Shown here piece after piece: positions 7,441-13,785 of a DNA stretch of 23,469 nucleotides. Under the pieces are notes generated by a model, which ran no database searches, was not told the DNA's origin, and was given only the letters and a program-made list of their open reading frames with translations. Numbering within the stretch: the stretch's first letter is position 1; every line of letters begins with the position of its first letter. This DNA comes from an uncultured Bacteroides sp. GTDB lineage: Bacteria > Bacteroidota > Bacteroidia > Bacteroidales > Bacteroidaceae. The position numbers and the translations under genes were made by a program. Location: positions 1-23,469 of the forward strand of contig UQVZ01000049.1 of NCBI GenBank assembly GCA_900544675.1, in the 5' to 3' direction.

Positions 7441-7452
7441 ATTGTATCTTTG
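7421..7452 (+). promoter_or_regulatory. Promoter of the PASTA-rluD-ddl operon
   Basis: TTTG at 7421-7424, a 20-base spacer, then TATCTTTG at 7445-7452, 33 bases before the PASTA gene ATG. The -33 element sits inside the right arm of the rpmH terminator, so one short sequence ends one transcript and starts the next. Confidence 0.8.
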
Positions 7453-7485
7453 CCGCACTAACCAAAGACTGATTTTCATTAGAAT

Positions 7486-8127
7486 ATGATAAAGCTGAAA
7501 GATTTTTTCTCGTTCAAGCAAAACCGCTTCTTCTGGCTGAACCTTATCGGAATGGTAGTGGTAGTCATCGTAGCTATCGGCGGAACATTGTTCTGGCTGG
7601 ATGCATATACCCATCACGGGCAATCGTACCTTGTCCCCAACGTCAAACACAAGTCGCTGGAACAGGCACAGCTATTGCTGCAGAACCAAAACATGCAAGG
7701 CGTGGTGGTGGACTCTAATTATGTAAAAGAACTTTCGCCCGGCATCATCCTCGAACAGAAACCCGAAGGAGGAATGCGGGTAAAGGAAGGACGTACCATC
7801 TACCTTACTATCAACACACGCGAAGTGCCCCGCGTAAGAATACCGGATGTCATCGATAACAGCTCCATGCGACAGGCAGCCGCCAAGCTGAAAGCCATGA
7901 AGTTCAAGCTGACCGAACCGGAACTGGTGCCGGGCGAACAAGACTGGGTATATGGCATCAAATACAGAGGGAAGTCACTGAAATCGGGTGACAAGGTTCC
8001 CTTTGAAGCAATCCTTACCTTATGTATAGGCAACACGCACCTGCGCGACTCGCTTGCAGTAACCGATTCGCTAAGCCTTAACCTGAAACAGGAAAGTGAA
8101 GCACAGGTAGACGACGCCTGGTTCTAA
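7486..8127 (+). CDS. Membrane-anchored PASTA-domain protein
   Basis: A 213-residue protein with a short cytoplasmic N-terminus, one transmembrane helix at about residues 15-38 (FFWLNLIGMVVVVIVAIGG) and a periplasmic part. Two PASTA repeats are visible: about 48-113 (VPNVKHKSLEQAQLLLQNQN to VKEGRTIYLTINT) and about 117-186 (RIPDVIDNSSMRQAAAKLKA to AILTLCIG). Each has the PxV start followed by the amphipathic helix, and the first has the GxxV/IxxQxPxxG loop (PGIILEQKPEGG). PASTA domains bind or sense muropeptides and beta-lactams in Ser/Thr kinases and penicillin-binding proteins, but no kinase or transpeptidase domain is attached here. It begins an operon with rluD (19 bases away) and ddl, the latter making D-Ala-D-Ala, which fits a cell-wall role. 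Confidence 0.88.
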   Translation: MIKLKDFFSFKQNRFFWLNLIGMVVVVIVAIGGTLFWLDAYTHHGQSYLVPNVKHKSLEQAQLLLQNQNMQGVVVDSNYVKELSPGIILEQKPEGGMRVKEGRTIYLTINTREVPRVRIPDVIDNSSMRQAAAKLKAMKFKLTEPELVPGEQDWVYGIKYRGKSLKSGDKVPFEAILTLCIGNTHLRDSLAVTDSLSLNLKQESEAQVDDAWF

Positions 8128-8146
8128 CAACAAGAAAGACAAACGA

Positions 8147-9217
8147 ATGGAAGAAAACGAGATAACCGAACTGGACGACTCGCTGGAAGATATCGAGCCG
8201 GTAGAACCTTCGTCCGAACTATACGAACATTTCCGGGTAACTGTAGACAAAGGACAAGCACCGGTACGCATCGACAAATATCTGTTCGAGCGCATTGTCA
8301 ACGCCTCACGCAACCGCATACAGACTGCAGCCGACCATGGATTTGTGCTGGCTAACGGCAAACCTGTAAAAAGCAGCTATAAGGTAAAGCCGCTTGATGT
8401 ACTGACGGTGATGATGGACCGTCCACGGTATGAGAACGACATTATCCCCGAAGATATTCCACTCGATATCGTTTACGAAGATGCAGACCTGATGGTGATA
8501 AACAAACCTGCAGGACTGGTCGTGCATCCGGGCTGCGGCAATTATCACGGCACACTGGTAAACGCCATCGCCTGGCATCTGCGCGATGTACCTTCGTATG
8601 ACCCGAACGACCCGCAAGTAGGACTGGTGCACCGCATCGACAAAGACACGTCCGGACTGCTGGTCGTGGCAAAAACACCGGATGCCAAAACCAATCTGGG
8701 ATTGCAATTCTACAACAAGACCACCAAGCGGGAATACAATGCACTGGTATGGGGCATTATCGAGGAAGACGAAGGAACCATCGAAGGCAATATCGGACGC
8801 AACCCGAAAGACCGGATGCAGATGGCCGTATTATCGGACCCGACACAAGGGAAACATGCAGTCACTCATTATCAGGTATTGGAACGGCTGGGATATGTCA
8901 CCCTGGTGAAATGTGTGCTCGAAACCGGACGCACTCACCAGATACGTGTACACATGAAACACATCGGCCACGTATTGTTCAATGACGAACGTTACGGAGG
9001 TCACGAGATATTGAAAGGAACTCATTTTAGTAAATACAAACAATTTGTAAACAACTGCTTCGCCATTTGCCCCCGTCAGGCTCTGCACGCCAAAACCTTG
9101 GGGTTCGTACATCCCCGTACCGGCAAAGAGATGTTCTTTACATCCGAATTGCCCGAAGACATGACACACTTGCTGGAGAAATGGAGAGCATACATCAGTA
9201 ACAGAGAAGAATTATGA
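8147..9217 (+). CDS. rluD: 23S rRNA pseudouridine synthase, RluD/RluA family
   Basis: A 356-residue protein. An N-terminal S4 RNA-binding domain covers about residues 30-95 (APVRIDKYLFERIVNASRNR), and the RluA-type catalytic domain covers about 105-330. The catalytic motif is GLVHRIDKDTSGLLVVAKT with the essential Asp165; the later GRTHQIRVHMKHIGH motif is also intact. RluD-type enzymes convert uridines in helix 69 of 23S rRNA to pseudouridine. The length and the S4 domain favour RluD over the shorter RluA. The first 25 residues are acidic and are not part of the fold. Its stop overlaps the ddl start in ATGA (9214-9217), which implies translational coupling. Confidence 0.93.
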   Translation: MEENEITELDDSLEDIEPVEPSSELYEHFRVTVDKGQAPVRIDKYLFERIVNASRNRIQTAADHGFVLANGKPVKSSYKVKPLDVLTVMMDRPRYENDIIPEDIPLDIVYEDADLMVINKPAGLVVHPGCGNYHGTLVNAIAWHLRDVPSYDPNDPQVGLVHRIDKDTSGLLVVAKTPDAKTNLGLQFYNKTTKREYNALVWGIIEEDEGTIEGNIGRNPKDRMQMAVLSDPTQGKHAVTHYQVLERLGYVTLVKCVLETGRTHQIRVHMKHIGHVLFNDERYGGHEILKGTHFSKYKQFVNNCFAICPRQALHAKTLGFVHPRTGKEMFFTSELPEDMTHLLEKWRAYISNREEL

Positions 9218-10188
9218 AACGTATCATTGCTATCGTAGCAGGAGGAGACTCGTCGGAACACGATGTTTCGATGAAAAGTGCTGCTGGAATCTATTCGTTC
9301 ATCGACAAGGAGAAATACGACTTATACATCGTAGAACTGAGCAAAAAGGGATGGAACGCCATACTGAACGACGGTTCGCATAGCCCGATTGACAAGAACG
9401 ACTTCAGTTTCATGGAAAACGGAAAGAAAATAAAGCCCGATTTCGCCTATATCACCATTCACGGCACACCGGGTGAAAACGGTATCCTGCAAGGCTATTT
9501 CGAATTGCTCGGCATTCCCTATTCCTCTTGTAATGTATTAGTTTCGGCTTTGACATTCAACAAGTTCATGACCAACCAATACCTAAAGAGTTTCGGCATA
9601 CGGGTAGCCGAATCGATGTTGGTGCACAAACGCAACGGCATCAGCGATGAAGAGGTTATCGAAAAAATCGGACTGCCATGTTTCATCAAGCCTAATGCCA
9701 GTGGTTCGAGCTTCGGTGTCACCAAGGTAAAAACCAAAGAACAGATACAACCTGCCCTGCAAGCAGCCTTCGCCGAATCGGATGACGCCATGATAGAAGC
9801 TTATATGGACGGCATCGAACTTGCCAACGGATGCTACAAGACACGAACTAAATCGGTGGTGCTACCCATCACGGAAGTAGTAAGCAAAAATGAGTTTTTT
9901 GACTTCAATGCCAAATACAACGGACAGGTAACCGAAATCACGCCGGCACGCCTCAGCCCCGAACTGACCGGACGTGTACAGAAACTTACCTCTGCCATCT
10001 ACGACATCCTGGGCTGTAAAGGACTGGTGCGGGTAGATTACATTATCACCGAAGGGGAGAAAATCAATTTACTGGAAATAAATACCACACCGGGAATGAC
10101 CGCCACCAGCTTCATCCCCCAACAGGCACGTGCTGCCAGCATCGACATGAAAGATTTCATGACCGACATCATTGAAGACAACTTTTAA
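9214..10188 (+). CDS. ddl: D-alanine--D-alanine ligase
   Basis: A 324-residue ATP-grasp enzyme of the usual Ddl length. It joins two D-alanines with ATP in the cytoplasm for peptidoglycan precursors. The residues of the E. coli DdlB substrate triad have counterparts: Glu15 in GGDSSEHDVS, a Ser in NASGSSFGVTK (residues 161-171), and Tyr235 in the DFNAKYNG motif. Tyr rather than Phe at the last position is the form that favours D-Ala-D-Ala over D-Ala-D-lactate, so the product should be the vancomycin-sensitive dipeptide. The metal-binding motif is LLEINTTPGMT (residues 286-296). The start codon overlaps the rluD stop, making it the last gene of the PASTA-rluD-ddl unit. Confidence 0.96.
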   Translation: MKRIIAIVAGGDSSEHDVSMKSAAGIYSFIDKEKYDLYIVELSKKGWNAILNDGSHSPIDKNDFSFMENGKKIKPDFAYITIHGTPGENGILQGYFELLGIPYSSCNVLVSALTFNKFMTNQYLKSFGIRVAESMLVHKRNGISDEEVIEKIGLPCFIKPNASGSSFGVTKVKTKEQIQPALQAAFAESDDAMIEAYMDGIELANGCYKTRTKSVVLPITEVVSKNEFFDFNAKYNGQVTEITPARLSPELTGRVQKLTSAIYDILGCKGLVRVDYIITEGEKINLLEINTTPGMTATSFIPQQARAASIDMKDFMTDIIEDNF

Positions 10189-10299
10189 ATGAAGAATGAA
10201 GAACGAAGAATGAAGAATAAGTTCATGTTGATAAAATTCTTCATTCTTAATTTTTCATTCTTAATTAAAATTCTTCATCCTTCATTCTTAATTAAAAAA
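10189..10299 (+). repeat. GAAGAAT/ATTCTTC repeat block with a perfect 13-bp hairpin after ddl
   Basis: AAGAATGAAGAAT (10206-10218) is perfectly inverted at 10236-10248 (ATTCTTCATTCTT) with a 17-base loop. More copies flank it: GAAGAATGAAGAA from 10191, and ATTCTTCATCCTTCATTCTT at 10269-10288. The right-hand copies compete for the same left arm, so several alternative stems are possible. It separates ddl from the acyltransferase gene. With the following A/T runs it may stop transcription in either direction, although the stem has few G-C pairs. Confidence 0.75.
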
Positions 10300-10303
10300 A
10301 AGC

Positions 10304-10311
10304 TACCTTTG
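10304..10311 (+). promoter_or_regulatory. Possible promoter -7 element for the acyltransferase gene
   Basis: TACCTTTG matches TAnnTTTG and lies 24 bases before the ATG at 10336. No TTTG is present at the expected -33 distance, because the repeat block occupies that place. Confidence 0.5.
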
Positions 10312-10335
10312 GGACAAACTTTAAAATAAAACATT

Positions 10336-11490
10336 ATGAACATCCCTGCTGAATTCGACGAGATACGTCCGTATACCCCTGAAGAACTTCCGCAAATATT
10401 CGATGAGTTATTGGCTGACCCTGCTTTCCAGGCAGTGATTAACCTGATTATGCCGGGCATTCCACCTGAAGCACTAAAACAGCAATTGCATCAATGCAAA
10501 ACCAATTTAGAGGTACAAGTCAATGTCTTCTATCCTTTACTTCATAAGATTATTAAAGAACATAGCGACGGATTCGAGTTGAATGCATCTGCATTACCCG
10601 ATAAAGAAAAGAACTATACGTTCATATCCAATCACCGCGACATCGTACTCGACCCCGGTTTCCTGTCGTTGGGTCTGCTCGACAATCATTTTCCTACCAC
10701 GGTAGAGATTGCTATCGGCGACAACCTGCTCATCTATCCATGGATAAAAAAACTGGTGCGGGTAAATAAGTCGTTTATCGTACAACGCACACTTAGTATG
10801 CGACAAATGTTGTTGTCATCCGCACGTATGTCACGCTATATTCATTTTGCCATTACGCAAAAGAAAGAAAATATCTGGATAGCCCAACGCGAAGGACGCG
10901 CTAAAGATTCGAACGACCGTACGCAAGAAAGTGTATTGAAAATGTTGGCACTGGGCTGTACAGGGGATGTCATCGACTACCTGAAAGAATTAAATATTGT
11001 TCCCACTTCCCTTTCATACGAATATGACCCATGTGATTTCCTAAAAGCAAAGGAAATGCAACAGAAACGTGACATCGAAGGCTTCAAAAAGACCCAAGAA
11101 GATGACCTAATCAATATGAAGACGGGTATTTTCGGATACAAGGGACGAGTCTATTTCCAGACGGCAGCTTGTATCAATGAGGAACTGGAAAGCCTGCGAG
11201 GATGTGCAAAGAACGAGCTTTTCTTGAAAATCGCTCATCTCATCGACTTGCATATCCATCGCAATTACCGCCTCTATCCGGGCAACTACATCGCTTGTGA
11301 CCTGCTGGAAGACCAACAAGAATTTACCGATAACTATACCGAAGCAGACAAAGCGAAATTCGAAGCTTATGTGCAAAAGAAACTGGATATGATTGATTTG
11401 CCGAACAAAGACATACCTTTCTTGCGTCGCTGCATACTTACCATGTATGCCAATCCGGTTATCAATCACCTGAAAGCCATGAACGTATGA
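10336..11490 (+). CDS. Glycerolipid-type acyltransferase (PlsB/PlsC superfamily)
   Basis: A 384-residue protein with an N-terminal helical region of about 90 residues and an acyltransferase core from about 90 to 250. Motif I is FISNHRDIVLDPGFL with His100 and Asp106. Motif II is about NKSFIVQRT (residues 144-152), like the FIRR motif of glycerol-3-phosphate acyltransferases. Motif III is WIAQREGRAKDSNDRTQ, in place of FPEGTRS, with Glu186-Gly187-Arg188. The His-to-Asp spacing is x5 rather than the usual x4. Enzymes of this superfamily transfer acyl groups to glycerol-phosphate or related lipids at the inner membrane. The C-terminal 130 residues are unlike PlsC and may serve substrate choice. 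The true acceptor is unknown; glycerophospholipid, ornithine lipid or another amino lipid are all possible. The stop overlaps the next gene's start in ATGA. Confidence 0.75.
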   Translation: MNIPAEFDEIRPYTPEELPQIFDELLADPAFQAVINLIMPGIPPEALKQQLHQCKTNLEVQVNVFYPLLHKIIKEHSDGFELNASALPDKEKNYTFISNHRDIVLDPGFLSLGLLDNHFPTTVEIAIGDNLLIYPWIKKLVRVNKSFIVQRTLSMRQMLLSSARMSRYIHFAITQKKENIWIAQREGRAKDSNDRTQESVLKMLALGCTGDVIDYLKELNIVPTSLSYEYDPCDFLKAKEMQQKRDIEGFKKTQEDDLINMKTGIFGYKGRVYFQTAACINEELESLRGCAKNELFLKIAHLIDLHIHRNYRLYPGNYIACDLLEDQQEFTDNYTEADKAKFEAYVQKKLDMIDLPNKDIPFLRRCILTMYANPVINHLKAMNV

Positions 11491-12152
11491 CCAGACGTAT
11501 CTATATCTATACGCTTCTTCTTTGCCTGCTACTGACAGCATGCAAAGAAGAAGCGTATGTATATCCCAGTGTTTTAACTGAGTTTATCGACATTCAAACA
11601 GACTCAAGCGGCACTATCACGCATCTATTGACCGATAAGGGGGAAAGATATGCAGTTCAACCCCGGGAAGGGCTGGACGGACTCCGGGCAGATTCGATTT
11701 ATCGTACCGTATCCATTTATCAGTTTATAAACGAGGGAACTAACTTAACAGAACCGGAAGTAAAATTGTATTCCAGTGAAATCGTGATATCGCCTTATCC
11801 CGATAAACGGTCCGAATGGAAAGACAGTATTTACACAGACCCAGTAGACATACAAAGCATCTGGCTCTCGGGCAATTACCTGAACCTGATTCTGGACGTC
11901 CGAAGAAAAGACCAGGCACATGTTTTCCATTTTATTGAAGATAGTCTGTCGACTGAAAATACAGGGACACGCACTTTATATTTGCGCCTTTATCACAACA
12001 GCAATAATGATTATGAGGCATTTACCGATCAGACTTACCTTTCTGTACCACTCCGGTATTACTGGGACAGCCTACATGCAGGCGACAAGATACGTTTCCG
12101 CCTTAATATCTATAAAGAAGGAGAAACCTACAGAGATTTTCCCATAAACTAA
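11487..12152 (+). CDS. NigD-like lipoprotein
   Basis: A 221-residue predicted lipoprotein. The signal peptide has a lipobox LLTAC with Cys19, followed by KEEAYVYPSV. The sequence resembles the NigD-like family of Bacteroidales: an N-terminal small barrel (residues about 25-75, ITHLLTDKGERYAV) and a C-terminal domain with the characteristic DIQSIWLSGNYLNLILDVRRK (residues about 125-145) and ADKIRFRLNIY-like ending. NigD was first named as a putative bacteriocin-associated immunity gene, but most homologues are orphan lipoproteins of unknown role. It starts inside the stop of the acyltransferase gene (ATGA at 11487-11490), so the two are translationally coupled. This suggests an envelope function shared with the acyltransferase, which is inference. 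Confidence 0.7.
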   Translation: MTRRIYIYTLLLCLLLTACKEEAYVYPSVLTEFIDIQTDSSGTITHLLTDKGERYAVQPREGLDGLRADSIYRTVSIYQFINEGTNLTEPEVKLYSSEIVISPYPDKRSEWKDSIYTDPVDIQSIWLSGNYLNLILDVRRKDQAHVFHFIEDSLSTENTGTRTLYLRLYHNSNNDYEAFTDQTYLSVPLRYYWDSLHAGDKIRFRLNIYKEGETYRDFPIN

Positions 12153-12218
12153 CAACCATTTTCTTATAAAACTTTTAATTACATCTTTTATTTATACATC
12201 TATTAATCTATTCAGCTT

Positions 12219-12617
12219 ATGATCAAACCGCTTTATTTCTTTTTCTTCGTAATTGTCTGTCTGATAGGTCTCATGGCATGCAGCGCCAAACCTCAAGACA
12301 AGTTCAAGAGCCTCACTGTAGACGAATTCGACCGCCTGATACAAGACGAAAACGTACAACGGGTAGATGTACGCACCGTAGCTGAATACAGCGAAGGACA
12401 CATACCGGGCAGTCTGAACATCAATGTCTTGGAAGACCATTTTGCCATCGATGCCGAAGAAATGCTCGACAAAGACCGCCCCGTAGCAGTATATTGCAAA
12501 AGCGGACGCCGAAGCCGGAAAGCTGCAACCATCCTTACCGACATGGGGTATAAGGTCTATAATCTGAAAAAAGGCTTCGAAGACTGGAAAGAATACGGTA
12601 AGGAAGTGGAAAAGTGA
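12219..12617 (+). CDS. Rhodanese-domain lipoprotein
   Basis: A 132-residue protein with a lipoprotein signal peptide (lipobox GLMAC, Cys21) and a single rhodanese domain at about 30-130. Visible motifs are VQRVDVRTVAEYSEGHIPGSLNI and the active-site loop VAVYCKSGRRSRKAA, with Cys93 as the persulfide-forming residue. The six-residue loop after Cys93 (KSGRRS) is the size of sulfur-handling rhodaneses rather than the longer loop of Cdc25-like ones. The domain should face the periplasm, where it may carry sulfane sulfur or deal with thiols; the partner is unknown. The 66-base gap to the NigD-like gene has no clear TAnnTTTG promoter. The gene ends at the edge of the repeat-enclosed islet. Confidence 0.88.
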   Translation: MIKPLYFFFFVIVCLIGLMACSAKPQDKFKSLTVDEFDRLIQDENVQRVDVRTVAEYSEGHIPGSLNINVLEDHFAIDAEEMLDKDRPVAVYCKSGRRSRKAATILTDMGYKVYNLKKGFEDWKEYGKEVEK

Positions 12618-12625
12618 TTCTCTAT

Positions 12626-12665
12626 AGTTGACAAGGTATCAGTTTTTAGGTGACGAGTTGACTAG
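12626..12665. repeat. Left outer repeat modules of the islet
   Basis: Module A, AGTTGACAAGGTATCAG (12626-12642), is present as an exact inverted copy at 13746-13762. Module B (12643-12665, starting TTTTTAGGTGAC and ending GTTGACTAG) is present inverted at 13761-13783 with 22 of 23 bases matching. The modules are in a different relative order on the two sides, so this is not one simple terminal inverted repeat. Confidence 0.85.
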
Positions 12666-12688
12666 GTAACCAGGAACTAGGTTTTTAG

Positions 12689-12770
12689 ATAGTTGACAAG
12701 GTTTGCTGAAATAAAAATAAACACAGAGACACGGAGGCACAGAGTTTTTTTCAAAAACCGTGTCAACTAT
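12689..12770. repeat. 82-base inverted-repeat-bounded element with ACACAGAG core (left copy)
   Basis: ATAGTTGACAAGGTTT (12689-12704) is inverted at 12755-12770 with 15 of 16 bases matching. Between them lies CTGAAATAAAAATAAACACA and the core ending GGAGGCACAGAG (12706-12744), nearly identical to 13602-13639. It has the form of a very small MITE-like or REP-like unit. It contains no gene. Confidence 0.8.
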
Positions 12771-12808
12771 GCTAAGACTAACATAGAGAATTTATTTTTT
12801 GCAGGAAG

Positions 12809-12840
12809 ATTGCACATATCATATTTGTTATGTACATTTG
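12809..12840 (+). promoter_or_regulatory. Promoter of the two islet genes
   Basis: ATTG at 12809-12812 (three of four bases of TTTG), 20 bases, then TACATTTG at 12833-12840, ending 27 bases before the ATG at 12868. The spacing equals that of the efp and rpmH promoters. This indicates that the islet genes are transcribed independently of the rhodanese gene. Confidence 0.65.
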
Positions 12841-12867
12841 TAATATCAAAGGGAAAACAAAGACATA

Positions 12868-13062
12868 ATGGAGAAAAATGAAATTTTAATTCTTAGTCAG
12901 AAACTGACAGAATTAAAGTTAAAAAAGAAACTTGTAGAATGGTCATTTCACAATATGAAAAATTTTTCCGAAAAACAAGTCAACGCCATATTGGATGAAA
13001 AAGGAAGATTGGAAAGAGCCATTGCCGCCATAGAAGAAAGATTGAAAGAACTAAACTTGTAA
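12868..13062 (+). CDS. Small helical protein of unknown function in repeat-enclosed islet
   Basis: A 64-residue protein, rich in Lys, Glu and Leu, with almost no helix breakers. It looks like a helical hairpin or short coiled coil: residues 5-28 (EILILSQKLTELKLKKKLVE) and residues 35-63 (EKQVNAILDEKGRLERAIAA onward). There is no signal peptide, membrane segment or recognised motif. It has its own promoter and a DUF5053 gene 43 bases downstream on the same strand. The gene is richer in A+T than the surrounding housekeeping genes. I do not recognise the family. An upstream open frame overlapping it (from 12693) runs through repeat sequence and is not credible, so the ATG at 12868 is the better start. 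Confidence 0.65.
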   Translation: MEKNEILILSQKLTELKLKKKLVEWSFHNMKNFSEKQVNAILDEKGRLERAIAAIEERLKELNL

Positions 13063-13105
13063 ATACGCCTTTCCGCACATGGAAGAGGCATAAAACAGAT
13101 AAAAT

Positions 13106-13525
13106 ATGAAAACGTTGCAAGAAGAATTAAAAGAGCTGAATGCTATCTTGACAGGAAACGGCGCAGATAAAGAAAAAGCGTATCAGGAGAAATTCACTTA
13201 CATACAAAAACATTATACCACAGAAGCTGACCTTGAAACCATTAAGAACTTTATCTTGAATGGTTATAAAGACTTGAATGCCGAAGCGGATAGCTTGCTG
13301 CGGCAGGCTGAAAAGATGAAGGAACTTAAAGAAATGAAAGAAATCGTACCCATCAGCTATATAGCCAGACACTATTTCGGCAAAAGCGCGTCATGGTTAC
13401 AACAAAGGCTATACGGATATAAGATAAGGGGAAAAGTCTATACACTAAGTGAGGATGACCGCCGTAAATTTGATGACGCACTGCAGGATATAGCAAAACG
13501 TATCAGCTCGTTTTCTATTGCCTAA
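13106..13525 (+). CDS. DUF5053-type protein with helix-turn-helix-like C-terminal half
   Basis: A 139-residue cytoplasmic protein. Residues 1-85 are charged and helical (KTLQEELKELNAIL, then LNAEADSLLRQAEKMKELKE). Residues about 86-139 (IVPISYIARHYFGKSASWLQ onward) match the C-terminal signature of DUF5053 proteins, which are common in Bacteroidales accessory DNA. The PISYIARHYFGKSASWLQQR section has the look of a helix-turn-helix, followed by a GYKIRGKVYTLSEDDRRKF wing, so nucleic acid binding is likely. That is inference; no function is established for the family as far as I know. It is preceded by the 64-residue gene, probably in one transcript, and its stop codon lies inside an A/T-only hairpin (13521-13549). 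Confidence 0.78.
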   Translation: MKTLQEELKELNAILTGNGADKEKAYQEKFTYIQKHYTTEADLETIKNFILNGYKDLNAEADSLLRQAEKMKELKEMKEIVPISYIARHYFGKSASWLQQRLYGYKIRGKVYTLSEDDRRKFDDALQDIAKRISSFSIA

Positions 13526-13549
13526 AAAATCAGAGAAGTATTTTTTAGG
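13521..13549 (+). terminator. A/T-rich hairpin over the DUF5053 stop codon
   Basis: CCTAAAAAAT (13521-13530) is perfectly inverted at 13540-13549 (ATTTTTTAGG) around a nine-base loop. The left arm contains the stop codon TAA (13523-13525). The stem has only two G-C pairs and no long T-run after it, so terminator function is uncertain. It also shares the TTTTTAGG word with the outer repeat modules. Confidence 0.45.
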
Positions 13550-13566
13550 AGTTAAAGTTTAATAGT

Positions 13567-13723
13567 TGACGAGTTGACAAGGTTTCAGTTGACTAGGTTT
13601 TCTGAAATAAAATAAACACAGAGACACGGAGGCACAGAGAAATAAATCCTGTTAATCTGTGTAATCCGTGGTGAAAAATCTGCGAAAATCTGCGTTAATC
13701 TGCGTTTCAAAAACCTTGTCAAC
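13567..13723. repeat. Longer copy of the GTTGACAAGG/ACACAGAG element (right copy)
   Basis: GTTGACAAGGTTT (13573-13585) is exactly inverted at 13711-13723. TGACGAGTTGAC (13567-13578) is a direct copy of 12651-12662. The core CTGAAATAAAATAAACACAG onward (13602-13639) repeats 12706-12744 with one A fewer. This copy carries an extra insert of five related nonamers, (A/T)AATC(T/C)G(C/T)G, at 13653, 13662, 13676, 13686 and 13696, spaced 9 to 14 bases apart, the last three exactly 10 apart. Confidence 0.8.
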
Positions 13724-13783
13724 CGATACCTTGTCAACTTGTCACCTGATACCTTGTCAACTAGTCAACTAGTCACCTAAAAA
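13724..13783. repeat. Right outer repeat modules of the islet
   Basis: It contains GATACCTTGTCAACTTG (13725-13741), the exact inverse of module A (13746-13762), then CTAGTCAACTAGTCACCTAA at the edge (13761-13780), the inverse of module B. It ends three bases from the argF' stop codon. Read from the argF' side, it puts a T-run and a GTCAAC-type stem directly after that gene, so it might act as its terminator. Confidence 0.8.
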
Positions 13784-13785
13784 AA

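Noticed and set aside
7158..7650. Two minus-strand open frames covering rpmH and the start of the PASTA gene (78 and 122 residues)
   Set aside because: The + strand holds rpmH and a PASTA protein with promoters and a terminator; the minus-strand frames have no protein-like features.
12693..12881. 62-residue open frame before the 64-aa islet gene
   Set aside because: It is translated from repeat sequence (ACACAGAG element) and overlaps the better supported gene at 12868, whose promoter lies inside this frame.
12219..13525. Insertion sequence or transposon with the rhodanese gene
   Set aside because: No transposase is present, no clear target-site duplication was seen, and the rhodanese gene lies outside the repeat modules.
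12618..13785. CRISPR array
   Set aside because: The repeats are of unequal length and spacing, occur in both orientations, and enclose genes; there are no uniform spacers or cas genes.
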